A stretch of 31,779 nt of DNA, from the NCBI GenBank assembly GCA_033557685.1, contig JAWQRN010000304.1, forward strand, positions 1 through 31,779, read 5' to 3'. The notes below the pieces were generated by a model. The model made no database searches. It worked only from the letters and a program-made list of their open reading frames with translations, and was not told where the DNA came from. This document shows positions 10,740 to 19,399 of the stretch, one piece after another. A program made the position numbers and the translations under genes. This DNA is from Sperchopsis tessellata (Eukaryota; Arthropoda; Insecta; Coleoptera; Hydrophilidae). The stretch's first letter is position 1. Each line of letters opens with the position of its first letter.

Positions 10740-12216
10740 ATGAACAGGTATTTCAATATGGGATAATTATGATCCAACAGTTTTTTCTGTGGGATCGTAG
10801 TGTCCCTACAGTAGTCATGTGTAGTAAAGATTTTGCTTTCTTTACAGAAATAAAAAGCCATTATCTGAGAAAGAATTATTAGACATTGCTGAGATGTTTA
10901 GGCATATTGCTCACTATACTAATAGAATATTAGAGAAGCTGGAAAAAGAGCAAAAGAAGCAAGATAAAAATCACAGTTATAAACAAAAAACAAGAAAAAT
11001 TTCAAAAACAGACCCTGGTGAAATAATGGTGGTGATTGGATGTACGATGAGTATGGCCTACAACCGTGTTCCCGCTTTACCAATGTACTGGTCACCAAAT
11101 TTTTCCCTTGGAAATACAACTATAAAAAATGCAATCAGCAGAGACACATTTTTGCCACTGGGATCTAAATTGTACTTTAGCGAACCAGAAAAACCAGAAG
11201 GCGCCAGTAAAACGTATTATATGGATGATATATCTTGCCTAACACATACATTTCATCATGCTCGTTCTGAATCACCATATCAGAGCATTGATGAATCCAT
11301 GGTAAAGTTCAAGGGAAGGTCCTCTATCAAGTAATATATTCCTTTGAAACTAATAAAGCGAGGAATAAAAATATGGCAACGCTGTGATGCAGTGTTTGGT
11401 TATGTATACGACTTGAATATTTATGAGGGTAAAGATGTTGACGCTAATCCAGATATCAACGGAACATTAGGCGAAAAAGTTGTGATAAAGAAGTTTCAAT
11501 ATGTTGTGATAGATTTTTTACATCAGTTGATCTACTTTGCACACTATATTTTGCTTGTGTTGGTACATGCACTCAAACGAGATGGAATTTGCCAAATTTT
11601 AATCGGAAGAGGAGAATCAACAACTTTATATAACTTTGGCACAATTGCTACAAAATGGCTAGACACAAAGGCAGTTTTAGTGCTAAGCAATTGCCACTCA
11701 GACATAATAACAGAAGTAAGCAGAACTGCCAAGAATGGATCAAAGAAAAAGGTATCCTGTCCAGAAGCCGTATCATTTTATAATCAGTATATGGGCGGTG
11801 TAGATTTAGCAGATCTATTTTCTGCTTTGTACGTTCCAAATAGAAAATTAAACAAGTGGTGGAGAAGAGTATTTCAGAAAGTTCTGATGGTAACAATTGC
11901 AAATAGTTGGATTATCTACCAACAGTTACACCGTATCAAAGTATCATTTCTAGACTTTTTAGTCAATCTCGCTGAACAACTTGCAGGACATGGAAAAGAA
12001 CAGGCAAATATTCGAAGATAAAGTTCTTCTGGAAGACTATCTAAAAAAATAAAGAAAATGTTCAGTGTTGGTGATCATTTGCCAGTAGAAGGAAATAAGC
12101 GAAGGAGATGCCTTAGTTGTGCAATGAAAAAGGTGGAAAAACGAACAAAGACCAAATGTATAGCATGTAATGTAGGACTTTGTATTTTGATTATTATAAA
12201 TTCTAGCTGTAAATGA
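10740..12216 (+). pseudogene. piggyBac-like transposase, two nonsense stops, active site damaged
   Basis: The enzyme excises the element at TTAA and reinserts it without a footprint. One frame holds family landmarks from 10848 to 12216: KKPLSEKELLDIAEMF, WSPNF, ISRDTF, SIDESMVKFKGRSS (first catalytic Asp at 11290-11292), IKRGIKIW, GYVYDLNIYEGK, KWLDTKAVLVLS, YNQYMGGVDLAD (later catalytic Asps at 11803-11805 and 11812-11814), and a C-terminal Cys-rich domain RCLSCAMKK...TKCIACNVGLC. The second catalytic Asp, normally in a FDN block, is Ala (FAHY, Ala at 11539-11541). TAA at 11332-11334 replaces the Gln expected after GRSSIK, and TAA at 12019-12021 cuts off the Cys-rich domain. About 456 readable codons is shorter than the usual 550-600, so in-frame deletions are likely. 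The likely start is ATG 10740, joined over an intron (10748-10847) to give MNRNKKPLSEKE. Inactive. Confidence 0.9.
10748..10847 (+). other. predicted intron in the piggyBac transposase gene
   Basis: The donor context is ACAG|GTATTT and the acceptor TTTCTTTACAG|A, with a pyrimidine-rich run before it. Removing these 100 bases fuses ATG-AAC-AG to A-AAT-AAA in the frame of the transposase and places a Met start just before the conserved KPLSEKELL region. Unspliced, the frame from ATG 10740 stops after eight codons. Prediction from sequence only. Confidence 0.6.
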
Positions 12217-12276
12217 ATGACATTTACTTAATTTGCAGTTATTTTACTGATGGGACAATTGTGTGAAAATTCTGAT

Positions 12277-12292
12277 GGGACAAATACATCCC
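12277..12292 (+). repeat. piggyBac right subterminal motif
   Basis: GGGACAAATACATCCC matches the left subterminal motif at 15 of 16 bases, in direct orientation, and lies about 110 bases inside the right end. A third shorter form, GATGGGACAATTG, starts at 12249. The left motif abuts its end while the right one is set back, an asymmetry also known in other piggyBac elements. Confidence 0.7.
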
Positions 12293-12401
12293 GAAGGCAT
12301 GTTTTTCAAAACTAGTAAAAATTGGAAATTTAAAAATTTTTTTTTGCACATATTTTCAACTATTACGTACATTTCCGTAAAAAAAAAATAAAAAAAAAAT
12401 C

Positions 12402-12414
12402 AGTAATGAAAGGG
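12402..12414 (-). repeat. piggyBac right terminal inverted repeat
   Basis: AGTAATGAAAGGG on the plus strand, directly before TTAA; inverted it reads CCCTTTCATTACT. An A-rich run lies just inside it. Confidence 0.9.
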
Positions 12415-12418
12415 TTAA

Positions 12419-13084
12419 AGTTCAAGGTAGTTTCTATCTAACAAAAAGAGTGATAGTTGGTAGTAATATAAATACAATTTTCTTACTATACAGAAATCTA
12501 TTTAATTTTAAATATTTAATTTTCCAGATTTTGTAGTAACGTGTTCTAATGCAACAAATACTTCTAAGGAAAGTCCAAATTGATGGTGAAAATGTAGGGT
12601 AGGATTTATGCGAAATGTAAAAATCTATGATGTTACACTAAGATAGTCAATATAACCGATCTCTGGTTGTGTTAATTCTTTTGTTAAAATAAATAAATAC
12701 TAACGTTATAAATTTTTTTTCAATGTAGTTGCAAAGCGTAATGTCAATTAAGTGAATCTCGTCGGGTTGTTGCCATTATGACTAGCTATGGTCAAGCTGT
12801 AAGTAACATATGTGATAGTTCCAAATACAATACAATAAGAAACTGCAACTGGGCAACACATTTAAAAAATACAGCATAAATTTAAATTTAAAACTTTGTA
12901 TACCAAATTTTGGTTTTAATAATTAGTTCCTTAGATTAAAATGTTATCGAAAAAATAAAGCAGTACTTCTAAAGCCAAAATTGTTGTTTATTTAACGTCG
13001 GTCTATTTCCGCTGCTGTAACCAATCACCGTCGCCAGGGATTAGGCTCACTCACCTGGTAATTTTGCCGTATTCACTGTTCCAA
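12419..13084. other. spacer between the piggyBac and LINE elements
   Basis: A/T-rich, with a slightly richer patch near 13000-13080. No domain was recognised; the patch may be unread 5' sequence of the LINE that follows. Confidence 0.5.
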
Positions 13085-13090
13085 CTGGTA

Positions 13091-13430
13091 AAGTCAAAAT
13101 TCAAAAAGTGTATGTTCCAATATGCTGCTATTCAGGCCAGAGGGTCGAAGCGTTCTATGAAGAGGTAACAAATCTTCATGGTAGTTCAAAGGTATATTTT
13201 AAGATCGTGCATTAGGTTTTGGAATTAGAAATGAACGAGACAACAGAGTTATGGTATTTGCAGAGTCAAAGAGTAATAGATATAATTCCTAAGATAACTT
13301 CACGGAAATGTACCTTGTAAGGGACTAATAACAATAGGAATGATATTAACTTCATACTCACAGAAATGCCGTCTACACGGTTGGGCAGTTTTAAGCCGAC
13401 TTAACACTGGAAGCGAAAGATTAAAGTTTA
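13091..13430 (+). pseudogene. LINE endonuclease fragment (copy 1)
   Basis: The plus strand reads KVYVPICCYSGQRVEAFYEE and then VTNLHGSSKVYFKIV, matching the middle of the apurinic-type endonuclease (usual: VQVYAPTSxxSDxEVEAFYEEV). After a frameshift comes LGFGIRNERDNRVMVFAESK (usual: G-x-G-x-R-N-E-R-G), and near 13330-13420 a frame reads RNDINFILTEMPSTRLGSF (usual: N-E-I-D-Y-I-L). This domain nicks target DNA to prime reverse transcription. The G-D-F-N-A block between the first two segments is lost and several stops are present, so it is inactive. Confidence 0.8.
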
Positions 13431-13591
13431 CTAACAAATGTAACAAAAAAGTTATCTTAGACAATATGAAATTTGCTTAGGATCAGATTGCTGGTCTGGA
13501 AGCCAGGGTCCTAGGTGGAATTGCTAGTGCTAAAAGACGTCAACATATCCGATCAGACTAAAAGCAGCATCGATAACTAAAAATGTATAGT

Positions 13592-13749
13592 TAAGACATG
13601 GAAGCAGAGTATAAAGTATGTATAACTGTCAAATGCCATAATAAAGCGAATAAAGGAAGATATTCGAAGATAAGACATGGAAGCAGAGTATAAAGTATGT
13701 ATAACTGTCAAATACCATAAAAAAGCGAATAAAGGAAGATATTCGAAGA
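13592..13749 (+). repeat. 79-bp tandem duplication inside the LINE linker
   Basis: Two head-to-tail copies, 13592-13670 and 13671-13749, each starting TAAGACATGGAAGCAGAG. They differ at two positions (ATGCC against ATACC, and ATAATA against ATAAAA). 79 is not a multiple of three, so the duplication itself breaks any frame. The near-identity shows that it arose much later than the general decay of the element. Confidence 0.95.
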
Positions 13750-13879
13750 TGCAACTATGAAGCCACACTCCGGGCGATATAATAGTGTAAGAACTATAAG
13801 CAAATAATAATATTTGGAACAGTTTAACAAATAATTGTATCGAGATGAATGTAAATATACCAGGCAGAAGTGCCACTAA

Positions 13880-15060
13880 TATTACCCTCTGATGTTGCAC
13901 ATGCTGTGAAATCTATGATGTATCGAAAAGCACCCGGAGAGGACGGTGTTTCGGTTGACATGCTAAAAATCGCTGGAGGAGAGATGTATACAGTTTTGTC
14001 AAAATGATATACGTCATGCCTAGAAACAAAAGAGATACTATCATCTTGGGACAATGCAACACATATCAGATCCACAAAAAAAAATAACAAACAAGACCTA
14101 AGAAATTACGGAACAGTCACTTACACACTTCTACCAAAATAATTACGACCCGGTGTATAGGCCAAATCGATAAATACTAAATTAAAGAACAGGAAAGCTA
14201 TCGTAAAGGATGTAGCTCTATTAACCACATTCATACGATGTGCGAATTAATATTTAGATGCAACGAGTAAAATATCCCACTATGCTGCGCTTTTGTATAC
14301 TACGAGAAAGTCAAACAGTGACAGTCGCTTTTGTTCTAAATGGAAATTCCATTGTAGTGTTCAAATATTAACATACACCAACGAAAGGAACCGTTTAATA
14401 TTCAAAAAGGTGTTAGACAAGGATACACAATATCGCTGAAGTTGTTCAATGCAGCTCTAGAGTTTATGTTCTGAACATTAGACTGGAAACACAAGGGCAT
14501 TGAAGTTAATGGAGAATATCTTAGCCATTTAAGATTTGCAGATGATATCGTGATATTTGCACACACCGTAGAAGAGCTGTAAGAACAAATGACTGATCTA
14601 GATTCAGAAGGTAGAAATGTAGGTTTTAGGGTGAATCTAAAGTGATGCTTAGTGAAATTGGCTATGCACATCGAGAGTTCACTCCAAGAAACCGTAACAT
14701 CTTACATGAATTTAGGCCAGCTCATGACGATGGATGGAGATATTACTTTGGAGATATCGCGAACAACAAAGATTGCATATAGTACAACTGGTCGTCTAAG
14801 AAACATTTTTTAAGCCGAAATAGCCCTTTAACTTGAAGTGTAACGTCTTCGATCACTGTTTTGTTTTGTTCGCTGACGGATACTAGTGAGACTTGGACAT
14901 TAAGGGCCTCACACATCCAGAAGTATCAAACAACACAAGGAAGTATTGAAAATTAGACGATGAGTTTAAGAATTAGTGATTGAAAGGGTGGTGCATAGTC
15001 AGAATAGGACCAGGGATGTTACAGGTGCGTTGAACATGCAGAAGTAGAAAAGTGAAAAAT
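13880..15060 (+). pseudogene. LINE reverse transcriptase, RTE-like, broken (copy 1)
   Basis: Landmarks in order: KSMMYRKAPGEDGVSVDMLK (about 13905-13965), CLETKEILSSWDNATHI (about 14019-14067), a damaged N-Y-G-T-V block (usual N-Y-R-P-I), KGVRQGYTISLKLFNAALE (about 14405-14462), GEYLSHLRFADDIVIFAHT with the catalytic FADD box at 14535-14546, VGFRVNLK, and SSLQETVTSYMNLGQLM in place of the usual YLG step. Near 14960-15040 a frame resembles the basic tail (RTRDV). The region between the N-Y-x-P-I and RQG blocks, with the first catalytic Asp, is largely unreadable. Stops and frame changes occur throughout. Minus-strand open frames of 88-107 codons here are antisense artefacts. Confidence 0.88.
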
Positions 15061-15435
15061 AAATATAATAAAGTTATTTGAATAATATTCATGATTTGTG
15101 CGATTGTTTATATTGTGTGAAATATTGTTATATACTTATGATATTTTATATTATATTGCCAAACTTTGTTGTTATTAGTATAGCGTGTAGTCGAATTGTT
15201 AATTATGCGAAGTACGAATCATTTGCTTTTACAGTTATTTCCAAATTCTGTCCGTTTGTATGAATTGCGTCAATGCAGAAATGTTAGGTTTAAGTCGATT
15301 TTCCGATATAAGTTATGGCAGTTTGTATTTTGATTTGTGTGATGAAGTGCCAATATACATTTGTCTTCAATATTTATAAGGAATTTGGTATATTACAACT
15401 ACCATTTAATATCGACATCGAATTTTAAATTAATA
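15061..15435. other. spacer between the LINE and mariner relic
   Basis: A/T-rich with a 61-codon open frame (15078-15263) of Cys/Tyr/Ile-rich composition that matches nothing I recognise. Probably non-coding. Confidence 0.5.
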
Positions 15436-15446
15436 GACCAGGTCTG

Positions 15447-15459
15447 TAAATATGAAACC
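15447..15459 (+). repeat. mariner terminal inverted repeat, left
   Basis: TAAATATGAAACC; the inverted copy is at 16472-16484. The homology is imperfect outside these 13 bases. Confidence 0.7.
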
Positions 15460-15469
15460 AACCATCGAG

Positions 15470-16330
15470 TCATTTTCATACATTTTCGTAGGAAGTGAAG
15501 CGCTACTCAGCAAGTGCGGATCCCATCGATGCAAATAAGTAGTTATCTGATGGAGCCAAGTCTGGTGAGTAAGCCGCATGTGAAAGTATTTGCCAACTAA
15601 ACGCCTCAATCTTTTCCTTTACAGGTTTTGCAGTGTGCGATTGTGCATTTTTACGCAATGCTAGGTTCAAATCCATCATGATGTTGGTAGCGTTCAGTAC
15701 TTATATTTTTGCCAGGTTTTAACAGCTCTTAATAGATAACACTCTTCTGATACCACCAAACACAGAGCATTATCTTTCATCCATAGCGATTTGGCCTTGC
15801 AGTCGATGTCGCTAGTTTGCTTGGAGTTACCTATGATCTTTTACGCTTAGGATTCTCGATATCACAATTCGATGGAGAAATGATTTTCCTTTGTACCTGG
15901 CGAGCAGCATTTCACAAGTGGTTTTTCGGTTTTCCTGTTGTCTTTCATTCAGTTCATGTGGAACCCATTTTCCTACCTTCTAGATCTTTCCCATAACTTT
16001 CAAACGTATGGAGACGGCTTTTAGTGACACATTTAATTGATCCGCGAGTTGTTGTTGCGTTTGAGTGTCAGCCTCATCCAACAATGCTTGCAATTCGGCG
16101 TCTTCAAACTTTCTTGGTGGTCTCCCACGTTCTTCGTTTCTCGCGTCAAAATCGCCACTTTTGAATATTTTAAACCACTCAAAGCACTATGAATTACCAA
16201 GAGAATGCTCACGGTAAGCTTTGACAAGTATTCGATGCGATTTTGCAGTAGTTTTCTTCAAATAGTAACAGAAAATCAATGCTGTCCGTAAATCGTAGTT
16301 TTCGGGCAAAAATTAAACATGTTCAACGCT
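15470..16330 (-). pseudogene. mariner transposase, catalytic residues lost
   Basis: On the minus strand: the N-terminal helix-turn-helix region (FCPKTTIYGQH, about 16310-16280); SGDFDARNEERGRPPRKFED (about 16160-16105); DTQTQQQLADQLNVSLKAVS (about 16070-16010); GKWVPHELNERQQENRKTTC (about 15970-15915); FLHRIV then NPKRKRS; MLCVWW; ELLKPGKN; SHTAKPVKE; YSPDLAPSD (about 15570-15545); and RFTSYENV. This is the D,D34D mariner layout. The segment with the first catalytic Asp (usual VTGDEKW after FLHRIV) is deleted. The second Asp, in the usual HDNA block, is replaced: the sequence reads LRKNAQSHTAKP. The third, in YSPDLAPSD, remains. With stops and frameshifts added, the enzyme is dead. A 64-codon frame at 16033-16227 is a shifted frame of this gene. 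Confidence 0.88.
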
Positions 16331-16471
16331 ATGAAAAAATAGGTTGTTGTATGAAACTTGTATTGTTGCGAGTTAAAAGTCTTTGACAAATGTAAACATA
16401 AGAAAAAGGCGCCAATGACGTGGTTTGACAGTCACTTCATTGACAACTAGAGCCATCTATGAGTAAATTCC

Positions 16472-16484
16472 GGTTTCATATTTA
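16472..16484 (-). repeat. mariner terminal inverted repeat, right
   Basis: GGTTTCATATTTA on the plus strand, the exact complement of the left repeat core. This is the transposase 5' side. Confidence 0.7.
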
Positions 16485-16490
16485 AAGTTA

Positions 16491-17190
16491 AATTAAATTA
16501 AAGTTTTATTAAAAATGTTTATTAGTAAAGGGAATTTGTCAATAATTATTGTTTGTTTCTTTATGTGAGTTCGTAGATAAAGTATTTTATCTGATTTTGT
16601 TTTGAGTACTATATTTAATGGAAACATGTTAATTAGGAAATCTTTTTTAATTGTGTTTGTATTAAAATATAAATCGTCTGCAATTAATTTTGCTTTTCTC
16701 ATCGTATTCGTATGTTGAACTGTATTTTTATCTTAATGTAGTGACTAACATAATAAATAAGTCCTACGTACTATATACACCATTTGCCTGTTCAAATTCT
16801 GTTATTAAATGTAAATTAATAATGTATAAGTTTAAACTTACACTAATTGTATTCTTGGGACCGCATTTTATCATTACGGTGTCTGTAACCTATGTTTTAT
16901 GTCATATCCTCATAGTCTCCACTTAGCCATCCGTGAAGAAGAGATGAAGCGTTTCGAAATATATGGATTAAAACAAAAGTACTTTTTTAATTTTCTGCCT
17001 TCTTTTCCAGAAAGTAGGCTGCTGCATTCCAAGAATTATATATTTTTTGCTCCACGTATGAGTCAATACTCATTGGTAGATGAATATACAATGGAGTTAT
17101 TTAAAATTGATATTGAAAATTTTATATATTCTTACTCAATAGCTTTTAAATTTAAAATTTGAAGTTCTGTTTCAACTGTTTTATTAAACT
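16491..17190. other. AT-rich DNA without recognisable genes
   Basis: Three open frames of 69-87 codons (16493-17162) overlap or abut on both strands. Their composition (Ile, Lys, Phe, Tyr, Asn) is that of A/T-rich noise. No start context, domain or splice pattern argues for a gene. Confidence 0.5.
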
Positions 17191-17241
17191 GTTCTTTTCG
17201 TGAAACTATTTCCCCGAAACTGTTCTAACGAAAAGAACGTT
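17187..17241. repeat. inverted repeat able to form a hairpin
   Basis: GTTCTTTTCGT (17191-17201) is perfectly complementary to ACGAAAAGAAC (17228-17238). Allowing one bulged T, the match extends on the outside to AAAC/GTTT, giving about 15 pairs. The 26-base loop contains GAAACTATTTCCCCGAAAC. Function unknown. Confidence 0.75.
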
Positions 17242-17266
17242 TAGCTTATTACTACTTTCACAAATC

Positions 17267-17301
17267 ATTATATATATATATTTATATATATATAGAAATA
17301 T

Positions 17302-17337
<36 letters not shown>
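17267..17337. repeat. imperfect (TA)n microsatellite
   Basis: Two runs of TA/AT dinucleotides separated by TAGAAATATAGA. It follows the hairpin within 30 bases. Confidence 0.9.
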
Positions 17338-17339
<2 letters not shown>

Positions 17340-17884
17340 ATAAGATGTATATAACTAACGGGAACATGCACCTTGGGTTTAAGAATTTAACTTATTATAA
17401 AAAACTTCCTATATTTCGGTTAATGTTTAACCTTCACCTGAGCTTAAATAGCTCGTTAGTTGATGTTTAAATAATGGAAGCTAGACAAAAATAACAAAGA
17501 AACGAAGTATTGATAAGAGACACCATATATAGATATATAAATCTTCTGGACTAATTTTAAATTAAACCTAGGTAACAATCGACTGTTACTTTTCACTTTC
17601 AAGTAGAATAGATGAGGGCTATGACCTGTTGGCAAATCGTCTATTTATATTCGTCATTTTACGATGCAGGGGCGAGTCTAGTCCTCTATTTCTATTCGCG
17701 CCGAAGGGAGGATTTAAAAAAGAGATAGAAAATTACTGAGGTTCGTATTAATTAAACGGTTTCATAGATTAGATACGCGGAACGTTACCTTTATATCTTT
17801 CGCCAACTAAACTAAGCTAAGCTTGAATAAATAAATGAAGCAGCCACGGAGAATTTACAGCTATTAATATGACATTATTCTGGA

Positions 17885-18081
17885 GAGAGAAGTTGACATA
17901 TTTGCTGTCACCTAGTATAAGATCAGTCCTGTATGTCTGCTAAGCCCGGCTCCGAATATCCAATGGAAGGTTCCAAAAAATTAAGATATTCTTGTTCGAG
18001 AGGTCGACGGATTGGCGGTAACGTAGTATAAGGCTAGTCCGGAATTTCTGCTAATCCTGAATATCCAACTAGAGGTCCCAA
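17885..18081 (+). repeat. diverged tandem repeat, two units of about 111 bp
   Basis: Unit 1 (17885-17976) begins GAGAGAAGTTGAC and contains CTAGTATAAG, TCTGCTAAGCC, GAATATCCAA and GGTTCCAA. Unit 2 (17998-18081) has GAGAGGTCGAC, GTAGTATAAG, TCTGCTAATCC, GAATATCCAA and GGTCCCAA in the same order. By eye about 70 percent identical, offset by about 111-113 bases. The unit is richer in G and C than its surroundings. Origin unknown; it could belong to a long terminal repeat or a satellite fragment. Confidence 0.7.
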
Positions 18082-19349
18082 CAATGAAGAATAAAATACA
18101 AAGTAAAATGAAGGTAAAATGTAACAAATGCAAACTAACCAAGTTGTGAAGGAACTCGAGAAATAAATAAAATGAATTGACATTATAAAGTAAGTTAAAC
18201 TTTAAGCTTGAATACTAAAATGAAATTGAATAAAATTATGTTAAGTTAGGTCGAATAGATTTCTATCAGCGTAATGACCAATATAAGTGAAATAATGACC
18301 TTTGTTTTACAAATGCCCGATCTTTATAGGTTTTGAACAGACCGTGCATTTCGTGGTTGGTCAACGCCGTACTCCAACTCAATCACTCCTGAGAAAATAT
18401 CACTATCTCTCGAATGTAGCGTCCGGATGCTCCCTATCTGACGGCTATGGAAATGTACCACGACCGATGACACCTGGCGCGCGAAACATACATGCCTTTG
18501 CTCGGTAGTAAAATTTAATATCCTGTGGCGTCACAAGAAAAATATATTTTTAAAAGAATAAAATTGAAGTTAGTTTACAAAAATATAATAAAGTAATAAA
18601 ATAATTAGTCCCTAACGACGGATATGGGGACAGTAAATTAATAACAATGGAAAAATAAAACCTAATTTAGACTCTGGTTTAGCTCAATATAAGTGTTCGA
18701 AATGTCCTGGGGCGCACCAGTAGTGGCAATGCATTGGGTTCATCCTGTTTGAGCATTGAGACGAATTTAATTTCGATAAAAATGAAGCAGAACTCTCATG
18801 TAAATTATTTAGGAGTAAATTAAGAAGCTTGCAATAACACTCTAAGACTGGAAGGAATAATCAAAAATGGTTAATAAAAACTTTCTGAGTCGTGGAATGA
18901 CTAAATTAAACTGAATCGCATCGCTATATGACAGCGTGGCGATCTACATATGTGACTTTGAAAATGTTACTACCTATTTTCGTCCCTAAGCAAGCTGTTT
19001 TATACGTTCGAAGTACAAAGAATATATAAATATGCATCAGCCGAGGTTCACGTGATGTACCAGTAAAGGGCGCCTGATTAGTTACTCTAAGTAACATAGA
19101 TAATTCGGTTACGTCTTAGGTGAGTAGACAGAAACAAAGAAAGCGTAAGTGCGCCTAGAAAGGAGGTGGTGAAAACAAGGCCTTCCAGCTATATGAACAA
19201 AGGGAGTCGTTGAGATCAGTCAACGAAGTAACGCACTCAGTTTTACATATATCTGGGTTCATCGCTGTCTCATAAACGCGCTCCAGCTACTGCTCGAACC
19301 GTAACTACCTAACTTTACTAAATACGAAGAAATTTAAGATCCACAACGA

Positions 19350-19353
<4 letters not shown>
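18082..19353. other. moderately GC-richer non-coding stretch
   Basis: No protein homology was recognised. A 68-codon frame (18302-18508) lies in a GC-richer patch but matches nothing known to me. Near the right side, TATATGAA (19190-19197) is followed 20-30 bases later by TCAGTC (19216-19221), the spacing of a TATA box and insect initiator; see findings. The richer composition and promoter-like signals could mark a degraded long terminal repeat, but no second copy was found. Confidence 0.35.

Positions 19354-19394
<41 letters not shown>
19354..19394. repeat. (TA)n microsatellite
   Basis: About 20 uninterrupted AT/TA units. Confidence 0.95.

Positions 19395-19399
<5 letters not shown>

Larger units (their letters stand above)
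10499..12418 (+). mobile_element. piggyBac-like transposon with TTAA duplications and TIRs
   Basis: TTAA at 10499-10502 and again at 12415-12418 brackets a 1912-bp element. Its ends are CTCTTTCATTACT (10503-10515) and, inverted, CCCTTTCATTACT (12402-12414), matching at 12 of 13 positions. TTAA target choice and duplication are diagnostic of the piggyBac superfamily, and a piggyBac-type transposase pseudogene fills the middle on the plus strand. A second pair of near-identical 16-bp motifs lies inside the ends. Both ends and both target copies survive, so the ends may still be recognisable to a transposase acting in trans, although the element's own enzyme is dead. This is the least decayed element in the window. 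Confidence 0.95.
13085..15060 (+). mobile_element. degenerate LINE, RTE-like (endonuclease + reverse transcriptase), copy 1
   Basis: Endonuclease homology lies at about 13091-13420, a linker with a tandem duplication at 13592-13749, reverse transcriptase at 13880-14800, and a C-terminal tail near 14960-15050. It lacks the beginning of the endonuclease, so the copy is 5'-truncated or decayed. The same arrangement, minus the reverse transcriptase core, is seen at 30310-31240, so the two are copies of one family. I place it near the RTE group from the wording of its motifs; the clade needs a tree. Confidence 0.85.
15436..16490 (-). mobile_element. mariner-family transposon relic
   Basis: A minus-strand mariner transposase pseudogene is flanked by short inverted repeats sharing 13 bases: TAAATATGAAACC at 15447-15459, and its complement GGTTTCATATTTA at 16472-16484. 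The left end continues outward as CCAGGTCTG to a TA at 15434-15435. The total length, close to 1.05 kb, is shorter than the usual 1.25-1.3 kb, in line with deletions seen in the transposase. The exact outer ends and the TA duplication on the right side are uncertain. Confidence 0.8.

Noticed and set aside
10919..11902. Minus-strand open frames of 62-84 codons
   Set aside because: Antisense to the piggyBac transposase, which has clear family motifs on the plus strand.
13577..14671. Minus-strand open frames of 88-107 codons
   Set aside because: They lie antisense to the plus-strand LINE endonuclease/reverse transcriptase and have no homology of their own; the plus strand carries the FADD and RQG motifs.
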